The translations under genes and the position numbers were made by a program. DNA of 39,105 nt from Nitrosococcus watsonii C-113 (GTDB taxonomy: Bacteria > Pseudomonadota > Gammaproteobacteria > Nitrosococcales > Nitrosococcaceae). The stretch is taken from assembly GCF_000143085.1 (NCBI RefSeq), contig NC_014316.1:1-39105 (forward strand), read 5' to 3'. Within the stretch, counting starts at the first letter, position 1. Every line of letters starts with the position of its first letter. The notes beneath the pieces were generated by a model. That model was given only the letters and a program-made list of their open reading frames with translations, did not search any database and was not told where the DNA came from. Shown piece by piece: positions 31,844-39,105 of this stretch.

Positions 31844-32698
31844 TTAAAATCGCCCGCCACCCTCTTCCTCTAGGGTATTAATTAATTTATCTATCTGCTC
31901 GCGTAATTTAAGCAACGTATAAAAATGCTCGCTGTTTAATTCGTGAGGAGCAATCCCCGCCAGTTTCTTGGTAAATACTTTTCCAGCGGAAAGCAGTTGC
32001 ATGGCTGGAGAAGAAGGCGTCTTGCTGGTTATTTCCTCTTTTTTTGCTTTTCTAGCAGTCCGCACGGTGGCCCCTGCCTTTAATTCTTCCCAAAGATTCA
32101 ATTGTTCGTCTTTGTTTTTTATCCTAGTCAGCTCAATAAGCGCTGACTTCGACACCCCAGAGTCGGACGTCCGACTCCGATACTCCTCTTTAATGCCTTG
32201 AGGCAGCGTGTTGAGGCGCAAAAGCTCATTCACCGTATTTCTAGCTTTGCCGATGACCTTACTTACCTCATTTTGAGTGTACGCATGGCGGCTCATAATT
32301 TGTGCTAACGCTTCCGCTTCTTCAAGTGGATTGAGGTTTTCGCGTTGAAGATTTTCAATCAAGGCGATCTCATCACGGTTCCCCTGGGTAACGATGGCTG
32401 GGATGGTCTCACGCCCAAGCCGCTTAAAAGCCCGCAACCGGCGCTCACCGGCCACCACCATGTAACCCTCTTTATTTTCCGGATCGGATGCAACAGCGAT
32501 AGGCTGAATTAATCCGTGTTGCTCTATGGAGGCGGCAAGCTCTTGCAAAGCCGTCTCGTCAAAGGTTTTACGGGGTTGATCGGGATTCTCCCTGAGATTG
32601 CTGAGATCCACCTCTATGATGCGCGGCAGATCCAGGGAGGTATGAAAAAATACGTTTCGATTAATCTTGCCGGCAAGGGGTGAAATTTTTTTAGCCAT
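31844..32698 (-). CDS. parB: ParB-family plasmid partition protein
   Basis: A 284-aa CTP-dependent partition protein. The N-terminal domain includes ENPDQPRKTFDETALQELAA, then QHGLIQPIAV and GYMVVAGERRLRAFKRLG (the Gly-Glu-Arg-Arg nucleotide motif), and ENLQRENLNPLEEAEALAQI. The helix-turn-helix is YTQNEVSKVIGKARNTVNEL. It binds parS and activates ParA. Start and the parA stop overlap by 8 bases, so they are coupled. Residues 174-180 (RSRTSDS) are encoded by the palindrome at 32160, which puts a candidate parS in frame inside the gene. The C-terminus is a likely dimerisation helix. Confidence 0.9.
   Translation of the reverse strand: MAKKISPLAGKINRNVFFHTSLDLPRIIEVDLSNLRENPDQPRKTFDETALQELAASIEQHGLIQPIAVASDPENKEGYMVVAGERRLRAFKRLGRETIPAIVTQGNRDEIALIENLQRENLNPLEEAEALAQIMSRHAYTQNEVSKVIGKARNTVNELLRLNTLPQGIKEEYRSRTSDSGVSKSALIELTRIKNKDEQLNLWEELKAGATVRTARKAKKEEITSKTPSSPAMQLLSAGKVFTKKLAGIAPHELNSEHFYTLLKLREQIDKLINTLEEEGGGRF
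32160..32177. promoter_or_regulatory. parS: 18-bp palindrome inside parB, candidate intragenic parS
   Basis: An exact copy of the palindrome at 31745. The flanks also match in inverse orientation (GGAGTCGGACGTCCGACTCT shared over 20 bases). Two identical 18-mers 415 bp apart within a partition cassette are very unlikely by chance. Confidence 0.65.
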
Positions 32699-33464
32699 AG
32701 TGCGTCACCAGATGATTAGCTAGTTGGAAGTAATTCTGCGCCGCAGGGGCATTGGGGAGGAGTTCAAGGGTAGAACGCCCCTCCGCGGCTGATTTATCAA
32801 AACTGGTGCTGCGGCTGATAGGATCGAAGACATGAATATCCGGTTCCAAAGAGTTGCGAAGTTCGGCAAGGGCTTCGTTGTCGTGACTATTGCGCACATC
32901 GAACATGGTCGGCAGTACACCGATGATCTCAAGGCGCGGGTTGGGGCGTCGTCTCACGTCTTCAATAGTTTCTAACATGAGAGGAATACCCATGATTGAG
33001 AGATAGTCCGTCTTGACGGGTATCAATACCGCATCGGCTGTAGTAAGCGCATTGATAGTAAGCAGCGCGAGCGTTGGCGGACAGTCAATGAGGATAAAAT
33101 CGTAATCATTTTCGATTTCGCGCAGTTTTTCCTTAAGGATAGAAATTGAGTCCCACTCCCGGGCTAATTCCGGTTCCGCCTTAGCTAATTGGATGCTTGA
33201 AGGAAGGAGAGCGGGGGTTCCGGTGATCACCAGATTAGCAAGACCACCGGCTTTTATGAGTCCCCAATAGATGGTGTGTTTTTGCTGCTCTAGTACTCTG
33301 GGATCGTGGCCACAGTAGAGGGTGAGACTTGCCTGGGGGTCCATATCTACTGCTAGCACCCGTTTTCCCTGCTGAGAGAGCGCATAGGCTAGGTTGACCA
33401 CCGTAGTGGTTTTTCCTACGCCTCCCTTTTGGTTTGCTAAGGCAATGGTTGTAGTTTTTGTCAT
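32691..33464 (-). CDS. parA: ParA-family partition ATPase
   Basis: A 257-aa Walker-type partition ATPase. The deviant Walker A is KGGVGKTT (residues 13-20) with both lysines; VLAVDMDPQASLTLYCG is the A' motif and FILIDCPPTLALLT the Walker B. VLIPVKTDYLSIMG and GVLPTMFDVRNSHDNE are further family blocks. It has no N-terminal DNA-binding extension, so it belongs with the short ParA (type Ib or chromosomal-like) forms, where regulation is by ParB or ParA itself. I set the start at the ATG at 33464, preceded by GGTGACTAAG; upstream residues lack homology. It drives plasmid segregation with parB and the parS-like palindromes. Confidence 0.9.
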   Translation of the reverse strand: MTKTTTIALANQKGGVGKTTTVVNLAYALSQQGKRVLAVDMDPQASLTLYCGHDPRVLEQQKHTIYWGLIKAGGLANLVITGTPALLPSSIQLAKAEPELAREWDSISILKEKLREIENDYDFILIDCPPTLALLTINALTTADAVLIPVKTDYLSIMGIPLMLETIEDVRRRPNPRLEIIGVLPTMFDVRNSHDNEALAELRNSLEPDIHVFDPISRSTSFDKSAAEGRSTLELLPNAPAAQNYFQLANHLVTHYG

Positions 33465-33762
33465 CTTAGTCACCTTGTATAACAAATATGGCAAGGAAAG
33501 CAACTTCCAAAAATACGGCGATGGAAACCATATTGTCCTTACCTGCAATTGACAAGGAGTTCGAAGAACCGGATGGTGATAGGGATGATCCAGGTAAGCT
33601 TAATGGTATTTATCTGATGATCGTATTCTGATGAAAGCCAAAAGTGATATGTATTGTGAAATTAAGCACTTCCACTGAGATGACGATAACTAAGCGAGAG
33701 CAAGGCCTTTTCCTTCCAGGAACGGGTTATCTTAAGCCTAGATTGTTATTCAAGGTCATAAT

Positions 33763-34446
33763 ATGAAAAACAAATTTTTTTCATTGATCATCGTCGCCTT
33801 TATCGGAGTAGCGGGATGCACCGTTAAGGTAGCTCCTTCTCTTGACTCCAGCCTGGGTATGGATGCCTTCGAGAATATGCGGCAGATTAATATGCGCGAT
33901 GTTTCTTTGGCCCTTTATCTTGATCCGAAGCTCAAGAACTTAAACGTAGAGCAGAAAATTAGAATGGGAGAATTCTCCTTTGACATAGGGAGAGCATTCT
34001 CGGCGAAATTAGTTAAAGCGCTCGCATATAATTTTCGGACTATCCATATTATCGATACGCTGAGTTATTCTGGGCCGGAGCCAGTGGATGCGCTCATGCG
34101 CGTTAGCTTACAGGATATGGATGTCAATATGGCCATGCGGACAGGATTTGCAACTATTTCAACAGAGGCCTACTCTCGCCTTTCCATCCGGGCAGAAATC
34201 CAGGATGCGCAAGAGAACAGAACAATATGGGTGGGTACGACCCAAGCGAAGGAAGAAGGTGGATCTCAGGAGATGGGTCAAATGACCTATCAAGAAGCTG
34301 GAAGAGGTTTTGCTTCTACCATGAGCAGCGCGATTGACAAAGCCATCGGCGACCTTCTTGGTCAGATGAATAAATCATCCAACTTGCACAATTACCTAGC
34401 CAAGTGGGAGCAAAAAAATAATGGAATGCCCTGTGCTCAACGCTAG
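33763..34446 (+). CDS. Predicted lipoprotein, first of a pair
   Basis: A 227-aa protein with a lipoprotein signal: KKFFSLIIVAFIGVAGC-type start whose lipobox is VAGC with Cys19. The mature part reads like an LPS- or envelope-associated lipoprotein with mixed strands and helices (RVSLQDMDVNMAMRTGFATI, then YSRLSIRAEIQDAQENRTIW); I recognise no named family. It should be anchored in the outer or inner membrane facing the periplasm. It overlaps the second lipoprotein by 26 bases, so the two are translated together. No promoter can be singled out in the 210 bases before it. Confidence 0.7.
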   Translation: MKNKFFSLIIVAFIGVAGCTVKVAPSLDSSLGMDAFENMRQINMRDVSLALYLDPKLKNLNVEQKIRMGEFSFDIGRAFSAKLVKALAYNFRTIHIIDTLSYSGPEPVDALMRVSLQDMDVNMAMRTGFATISTEAYSRLSIRAEIQDAQENRTIWVGTTQAKEEGGSQEMGQMTYQEAGRGFASTMSSAIDKAIGDLLGQMNKSSNLHNYLAKWEQKNNGMPCAQR

Positions 34447-35154
34447 GTGGCTAGGAATCCTCCCCTTAATTCTGTTGGGGTGTGCCGCGCCTTTGAATAC
34501 GGACACCGTGTCTTTTAAATCTCCAGCTCATTATGCTAATCACCAGCAAATTGATGGACTGGATATTGCCATGATCCCCATTGATTCTCCTGATCGTTCC
34601 AAAGCGATTTTCGGAACGGATTTGAAAACGGCAAACATTCTTCCTGTTCATTTAATCGTTGAGAATAAGGGTACAAAAGAATTTGAGATTAACGCCCAAC
34701 AAATATTTGGTGTCGTTGCGAACGGAGAGATGACTGCTGCTTATTCCCTCGGAAAGTCCGCACAGCATGTCCGCCGTTCATCCATTGGCACTACTGCGGT
34801 GACTGGCGCTGTTGTGGGTGCTGTGGCTGGAGCTGCGGTAGGAGCAGGACTGGGCGCGGCTATTGGACATGCGGCCGGCGATTCGGGTGGTGGAGCTGGC
34901 GCTGGAGCTGCATTGGCGGTGCCACTGGAGCTGCTACAGGAGCGGGCGCGGGACTGTCAGATGCCATCACCATACAATTTAAGAAGGAACTGGCTTCCTT
35001 AGCGTTTGAGGATCGTGTCATTTATCCAGGCGATATTCAGCAGGGTTTCATTTATCTGAAATGGAATCCCTACCAAAAAATTCGAGTGAAGGTTTTCGAT
35101 ATTACGGATAATAAGACATATAGTTTAGCTTTCAAGACATCCATTATGCGTTAG
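34421..35154 (+). pseudogene. Glycine-zipper lipoprotein gene with a frameshift
   Basis: The N-terminus has a lipobox (ILLGCAAP) after a short hydrophobic segment. A glycine/alanine-zipper runs from about residue 128 to 165 (VTGAVVGAVAGAAVGAGLGA and onward). The frame from 34421 ends at 35002, but after about 34910 its residues turn aberrant (LELLQERARDCQMPSPY). Dropping back one frame restores the zipper (GGATGAATGAGAGLSDAI) and then a sensible domain, FKKELASLAFEDRVIYPGD and IQQGFIYLKWNPYQKIRVKV, to a TAG at 35152-35154. So one base appears lost near 34908-34916. This may be a true mutation or a sequencing error in repetitive GC-rich sequence. Confidence 0.75.
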
Positions 35155-35196
35155 AAAGGTTAAGGTTTCCTGAGCTTAAGCTCCACCTTCTTTGTC

Positions 35197-36012
35197 CTAT
35201 GGACAATTCCTTACGCCTCTACACTGAGGAAATGCGATGCAACCCCAAAATTTTTTACCGGCATTCCTCCCTTTTCGAGCTTTTCGGAGCACCATCGATT
35301 TACCGCAAAGAGGGCAATTGGGATCGACTTGAGTAGATTGTGCTCGCTTAGGAACGATGCCTGGATCAGTTTTGCTGTGCTTTTGAACTTCACTTATCCG
35401 CTCCAGCAGCGTGGTCCCCTCTACCAACTCCAGCGCTTTTCCTTTGGCAAAGGCCCTAGCGTCAGGAGTGAATTGACCACAAGTGACGAGGATTCCTCGA
35501 GTAGCGTTCTCACCAGCCACCACACCGTAGAGTTCGCGCACCTTAGCGACCCCCACCTGCCTAGTTTTCCATTGTTTGCACTGAACGAGAATGACCTCAC
35601 CTTGCCGTCGTAATACCAGATCAACACCGCCATCGGCGCCTTCACCTCCTTTTTCTTCCACCCTATACCCTTGCCGCCGGTAGCACTCGCCTACCAGTTT
35701 TTCAAAACTCTGCCAACTCATGGCGCGAATCGAATCAAGGCCCGATTGACGATTCAGCAATTTCCGGCGAGACCGCTTGCCGAGTTGCGCAAAGGCGCCA
35801 GTTAACAAGACAAAACCCGTTACCCAAGGCGCGAAGAGTGGCCCCAGTGGTTCAAATGGTTTTAAGAACAAATTGCTTTCATCAATGTAGGCGGGTAGGC
35901 CAAAATTAAGAGCGGCATATGCCGTGCCTGCCACTAGGAGACTGACCCACCAAGGTGTCCGCAGAAAGATGCCGTACATACTTTCCACGATATTGGATCG
36001 GCGACGGGCCAT
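35197..36012 (-). CDS. Membrane-anchored Mrr-type nuclease with zinc finger
   Basis: A 271-aa protein. Two membrane segments near the N-terminus (WWVSLLVAGTAYAALNFGLP and PLFAPWVTGFVLLTGAFAQL) tether it. The Mrr catalytic domain follows: FEKLVGECYRRQGYRVEEKG, GADGGVDLVLRRQGEVILVQ and CKQWKTRQVGVAKVRELYGV, with the Asp and Gln-x-Lys pair of the PD-(D/E)XK fold. A C-terminal topoisomerase-type zinc finger starts CPLCGKSMVLRK and ends WGCIAFPQCRG. I set the start at 36012 since the upstream frame opens only with TTG. It probably cleaves modified or foreign DNA near the membrane. It has no methylase partner, as expected for Mrr types. Confidence 0.8.
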   Translation of the reverse strand: MARRRSNIVESMYGIFLRTPWWVSLLVAGTAYAALNFGLPAYIDESNLFLKPFEPLGPLFAPWVTGFVLLTGAFAQLGKRSRRKLLNRQSGLDSIRAMSWQSFEKLVGECYRRQGYRVEEKGGEGADGGVDLVLRRQGEVILVQCKQWKTRQVGVAKVRELYGVVAGENATRGILVTCGQFTPDARAFAKGKALELVEGTTLLERISEVQKHSKTDPGIVPKRAQSTQVDPNCPLCGKSMVLRKARKGRNAGKKFWGCIAFPQCRGVRNCP

Positions 36013-36076
36013 ATATCTGTGCCTCTTGCGTTGAATTTTAAGAAATATCGGCAATACTGCTAATTAGTTCAGCGGC

Positions 36077-36484
36077 TTATGGGCAGGGGTAACGTTTTTT
36101 CAAGGATTTCATCACTGCGGCGGGGTAGGAGTAGGAGGAGGTTTCACTATTGCCAGGAGGAGTCTTCAGCTCAGCGATTACAATCTGCGCCACTGCTTCA
36201 AGGCTCTCTTCCTCGGGAATGCACCAGAGCTGACGACCCCATAACTCGGGCCGAGTAACAAAATCATTCGCCACCTTTCCCGTATGCCGCAACCCTTGGA
36301 GGTAACCATAACAGTAGCCGCTAGTGAAAGCAGCTCCAGATGTTTCTATCGTTTTCGTGAGCGCCTGCTGGCAGATCTGCTGGAACCAGGCTTGATCAAG
36401 GGTATCTTCATCCGCTGAAAGGATAGGCGCCCATAAAAAGCAAGACAGGATAAAAAGACAAGATTGCCATCGACGTTGTTTCAT
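36077..36484 (-). CDS. Rap1a/Tai-like periplasmic immunity protein
   Basis: A 135-aa exported protein. The signal peptide (RWQSCLFILSCFLWAPILSA) is cleaved after about residue 24. The mature part matches the Rap1a/Tai family layout: FTSGYCYGYLQG, LWCIPEEESLEAVAQIVIAE, a proline/serine stretch, and the ending AVMKSLKKRYPCP. Four cysteines would give disulfides. Characterised members protect against peptidoglycan-cutting type VI effectors; no such effector gene is seen here. It is divergent from the secreted nuclease at 36655, with 170 bases between. Confidence 0.7.
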   Translation of the reverse strand: MKQRRWQSCLFILSCFLWAPILSADEDTLDQAWFQQICQQALTKTIETSGAAFTSGYCYGYLQGLRHTGKVANDFVTRPELWGRQLWCIPEEESLEAVAQIVIAELKTPPGNSETSSYSYPAAVMKSLKKRYPCP

Positions 36485-36654
36485 AGGTAAGTGCTTCTTT
36501 ATAGGGATTGAGTCAGATAATCAGGTTTTCGGCTTCGCGCTCTCTTTTCTGAATGAGTTAACTCTCTTTTATATAGATTCATCCGTTCTCTGGCTGTAGC
36601 TCTTCAGGTTCGCGTAGCATTGCCAGCTATTTCTGATCAAGAGGAGTAGCTATT

Positions 36655-37851
36655 ATGGGCAAGCGGTTATTAATCTTATTTTTTCTTTTTCTACCCACTA
36701 TCTCAGCGCAAGCGTTCACCATTGCAAGCTGGAATACCAAACATTTAGGGTGGGGGGACAAGAGGAACTGGAACGCAACCGCGGCGGTCGTAGCACCCTA
36801 CGATTTTGTCGCCCTCCAGGAGGTAATGAGTAAAACGGCCGTCAACCATCTGGTCCAGACGCTGAAGAAGCAGACCGGAGTAAAATGGTCCTCACTGGTT
36901 TCGGGAACCAGCGTAGGACGCTCGAAACGTTACCAGGAATTCTATGCTTTCATCTGGCGTGAAGAGGCTGTCGATTATGTGGGCGGCGCCGTGGTCTATT
37001 TGGACCCAGGGGATATCTTTGCGCGGGAGCCTTTTGCAGCACGGTTTCAGACAGATAATGGAAAGTATCGTTGGACTGCGGCCACCGTACATGTGGTCTA
37101 TGGAGATAGCCGGGATGAGCGGCGCCGAGAAGCACAGCAGCTTGATGAGTATGTAAACTGGCTAGAGGAAAACGTCGCTGAAGGAGATCCGGTGGTTCTG
37201 ATGGGCGACTTCAACCTACCCCCGGATTCAGCGGGATTCCGGGATCTGGCTAAAGTACTTAAACCCGCTATCCGGGAAGGGGCAACGACTCTGTCCGCCA
37301 AAGAGGGCCGGTACGCCAATCTCTACGATAATATCTGGTACCGACCGGATGCCTTGAAAATCCAGGAAGCCCGGATCGATCGTTTCCCTCAGCGTTTGGG
37401 AATTACTCACAAGCTAGCTCGAAAAACCGTCAGTGACCATGCTCCCGTGGTGATTGTGCTTGGTGATCCGGTATCCCCATCTCCAAAAGGAAAATTGAAT
37501 GGCGCACAGACAACCTCTTCAGCCGAGCGAAAGGCAACATTAGCAATTATTTGCGTGCATCCCGATGCGCCTGGAAACGATAACAAAAATCTGGCCGGTG
37601 AATGGGTGGAGATACAGAATTCTGGCGCTCAGCATCTGGATTTAACCGGCTGGATACTGGCGGATGAAGCGGACCATAAGATTGCCTTACAAGGCAGCCT
37701 TAATGCTGGCGGTACCCTTCGGATAGACTCCACCGCAATAGGACGCCCTATATGGAATAATTCGGGGGATACGGCGATTTTGCGTGATCCAGAGGGGACT
37801 GTGGTCTCAACGCTGCGCTACCCCGGCGGGAGAATTTGCGAAGATCGCTAA
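36655..37851 (+). CDS. Secreted DNase I-like enzyme with lamin-tail domain
   Basis: A 398-aa exported protein. A signal peptide (LILFFLFLPTISAQA) is followed by an endonuclease/exonuclease/phosphatase domain: ASWNTKHLGW (Asn27), ALQEVMSK (Glu56), TVHVVYGDSRDE (His146), VLMGDFNLPPDS (Asp185, Asn187) and VSDHAPVV (Asp261-His262), all the expected metal and catalytic residues. A linker leads to a lamin-tail-type beta domain (about 290-395, LAGEWVEIQNSGAQHLDLTG then WILADEADHKIAL). It should degrade DNA outside the cell or in the periplasm. A decayed paralogue fragment lies at 18416. AAGAGGAG precedes the ATG. Confidence 0.85.
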   Translation: MGKRLLILFFLFLPTISAQAFTIASWNTKHLGWGDKRNWNATAAVVAPYDFVALQEVMSKTAVNHLVQTLKKQTGVKWSSLVSGTSVGRSKRYQEFYAFIWREEAVDYVGGAVVYLDPGDIFAREPFAARFQTDNGKYRWTAATVHVVYGDSRDERRREAQQLDEYVNWLEENVAEGDPVVLMGDFNLPPDSAGFRDLAKVLKPAIREGATTLSAKEGRYANLYDNIWYRPDALKIQEARIDRFPQRLGITHKLARKTVSDHAPVVIVLGDPVSPSPKGKLNGAQTTSSAERKATLAIICVHPDAPGNDNKNLAGEWVEIQNSGAQHLDLTGWILADEADHKIALQGSLNAGGTLRIDSTAIGRPIWNNSGDTAILRDPEGTVVSTLRYPGGRICEDR

Positions 37852-37860
37852 TGGCGGGTT

Positions 37861-37898
37861 GGGATGTGGCTGAGAATTGAAGAACTTTGCCACATCCC
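37861..37898. terminator. Hairpin between convergent genes
   Basis: GGGATGTGGC and GCCACATCCC form a perfect 10-bp stem with an 18-base loop just after the nuclease stop. The T-run is weak, so it may act in both directions. Confidence 0.6.
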
Positions 37899-37920
37899 TT
37901 GCGGTATTTACTGGCGCGTA

Positions 37921-38442
37921 TTAGCACGTGCCCTCTGACTTATTTGCCCGGCCTACAGGATTAATACTTAATATTCTGGTTTTTCCCAGACCTGGGCTAC
38001 ACAAAGTAAAGGTCAACTCCTCATTAAATGTAGCAGTCGTATTCATGCCCCTAGAATTGAACGCGGTACAAACCTTTGAACTGCCATTCTGCTTTACCTT
38101 CAAGGTGCTGTTATCTAATCCTTGGGAGACCCGGAGTAGAGTATCCGTGCCTGTGGTGTAGGCACAGTCTTCATCACTATCGACAAAGACAATCCAGCCA
38201 TCGTTCCAGCTCCCTCCACAGCCAGCAGTCTCACTTCCAGAACAGACAGCTGCTTGCATGCCCCGCTTGATAGCCTCAGTACGGGCCAGAGTAAAAGTGG
38301 TAATGAGGGTATTGGTATCCGTCACCAAACGGTTTGTCCGTATGGCGCCGGTGAAGGAGGGTACTGCCATTGTGGTTAAAATAGCAGCAATTGCCAACGT
38401 TATTATCAACTCGGCAAGAGTAAATCCGTGGGTGTGCCTCAT
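37921..38442 (-). CDS. GspH/FimT-type pseudopilin
   Basis: A 173-aa type IV pilin-like protein. The prepilin motif is HGFTLAELIITLAIAAILTT with Gly6-Phe7 cleavage and Glu at mature position 5, then a single hydrophobic helix. The C-terminal domain has four or more cysteines (CSGSETAGCGGSWNDGWIVF, CTAFNSRGMN, CSPGLGKT), as in GspH/FimT family minor pilins. It is the only pilus gene on this molecule, so it may join chromosomal pilus machinery or DNA uptake. Its ATG overlaps the stop of the small membrane gene upstream (ATGA), so the two are co-translated. Confidence 0.85.
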   Translation of the reverse strand: MRHTHGFTLAELIITLAIAAILTTMAVPSFTGAIRTNRLVTDTNTLITTFTLARTEAIKRGMQAAVCSGSETAGCGGSWNDGWIVFVDSDEDCAYTTGTDTLLRVSQGLDNSTLKVKQNGSSKVCTAFNSRGMNTTATFNEELTFTLCSPGLGKTRILSINPVGRANKSEGTC

Positions 38443-38627
38443 TGCCTGATTTCTCCACTAACATCAAAGGCCACGCTGTCAGCGGTAAGATAAAAGTAAA
38501 TATCGGCGAGCGTTTCCCGTTCCAAGTAGCCAGCAATGCCCACAGCCATGATCAGGCCGATGACTATCCCAAAAATTGCGGCGGGAATAACCTGGTGCTG
38601 CTGATTCTTTTCCTCAGTATCGTTCAT
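38439..38627 (-). CDS. Small single-span membrane protein before the pseudopilin
   Basis: A 62-aa protein from the ATG at 38627 (an in-frame upstream ATG at 38654 adds nine residues). A charged N-terminus (NDTEEKNQQHQ) precedes one membrane helix (VIPAAIFGIVIGLIMAVGIA), then a short periplasmic tail. It overlaps the pseudopilin start by four bases and may assist it. I know no family. Confidence 0.55.
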   Translation of the reverse strand: MNDTEEKNQQHQVIPAAIFGIVIGLIMAVGIAGYLERETLADIYFYLTADSVAFDVSGEIRQ

Positions 38628-38773
38628 ATTGTCCTTCGTCCATGTGAAACACAAAAGTTTATAGAAGCCATATCACTCTGGATGGTGTGTCTACCGTAAT
38701 TAGATAGTGAATAAATAACATGAACCAGAGCACGTAGTTGAGATGCGTTCCCAATTTTAAAATTGGCCAGGAT

Positions 38774-39079
38774 TTATATCTGCATCTCTCCTCTGGGGTT
38801 AATATCCGTCGTGAAAAGAATCTGGTTAATTCGGCTGATGTATAAATAAATCTCCGTGCCCGCGGTGAGCATGGTGCTGGTTAAAGGTGTGCCCGGCGAA
38901 GTGCAGACTAAATTCTTCTGCCATTGAATCCGGGCCCGGAATTCCTGGTTAACATCGTACGCCGGGCACGGTTTATTCCGCTCGCCCGTCGTGTCCAGCT
39001 CGCTTACAGCCTTCCCTGGGCGCCTGCTCCGCTGCGCCGAGCAGGCCGCGCCCGGCATCCTTGCCCGGCTTATCGCCAT
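38774..39079 (-). CDS. Possible small ORF at the right edge of the window
   Basis: A 101-aa frame. The C-terminal half (FRARIQWQKNLVCTSPGTPL, then EIYLYISRINQILFTTDINP) looks protein-like, while the N-terminal 35 residues derive from the T-poor strand of the composition tract and are basic. The true start may lie further in, or beyond the window edge if the molecule is circular. It points the same way as the pseudopilin pair 150 bases downstream and could be a third gene of that set. Confidence 0.3.
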   Translation of the reverse strand: MAISRARMPGAACSAQRSRRPGKAVSELDTTGERNKPCPAYDVNQEFRARIQWQKNLVCTSPGTPLTSTMLTAGTEIYLYISRINQILFTTDINPRGEMQI

Positions 39080-39105
39080 CCTTGGCTAATGGCGCGGCGC
39101 TCCTG

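Noticed and set aside
1-39105. CRISPR arrays, tRNA or rRNA genes, insertion sequences
   Set aside because: No regularly spaced repeat-spacer pattern, no clover-leaf or rRNA sequence and no intact transposase were found by eye.

Overview
The 39,105 bases look like a complete low-mobility plasmid from a gammaproteobacterium, cut at an arbitrary point. An unusual A-poor stretch runs off the right end and continues at the left end, which fits a circle. It carries an iteron origin with a TrfA-type initiator, a ParA/ParB partition cassette with palindromic sites, a Xer-like recombinase and three toxin-antitoxin pairs. I see no relaxase, coupling protein or type IV secretion genes. The length and content remind me of a Nitrosococcus plasmid, but that is recollection plus inference, not something the sequence proves.

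Layout. 1-1370: a tract in which the + strand is almost free of A; open frames there are an artefact. 1407-2013: HicAB toxin-antitoxin. 2094-5981: a regulated recombination module (small protein, 168-aa protein, DUF932, RecA-fold ATPase, Gp157) with a hairpin after most genes. It is probably repressed by the Xre protein at 5751, because a 14-bp palindrome occurs twice before the first gene and once, with one mismatch, before the repressor. 6329-7482: seven iterons, a consensus DnaA box, an AT-rich stretch and trfA. 7698-10050: Xre regulator and unknown genes. 10257-11467: a probable second replicon, with a RepA-like winged-helix protein, a leader that can fold two ways, a 37-bp tandem duplication at the start codon and iteron-like motifs downstream. 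11627-15609: Xre regulator, then a GC-rich cluster (TolC-like exported protein, membrane-anchored AAA ATPase, MazEF-like pair, YdjM-type membrane hydrolase).

15690-29425 is a defence island: an AT-rich dGTPase, a HigBA-type pair, then a four-gene operon. Its ends are a DruA-family protein (DUF4338) and a 1849-aa DruE-family helicase (DUF1998), so it is a Druantia system. The middle is a 955-aa and a 360-aa protein rather than the three expected for type I, so it may be a variant. Base composition switches abruptly inside two of its genes, suggesting a mosaic. The operon abuts a decayed fragment of the same secreted-nuclease family that is intact at 36655.

29744-39105: zinc-ribbon protein, tyrosine recombinase with a candidate core site upstream, parAB with an 18-bp palindrome both downstream of and inside parB, two lipoproteins (the second frameshifted), a membrane-anchored Mrr-type nuclease, a Rap1a/Tai-like immunity protein, a secreted DNase-like enzyme with a lamin-tail domain, and a FimT/GspH pseudopilin with a small membrane partner.
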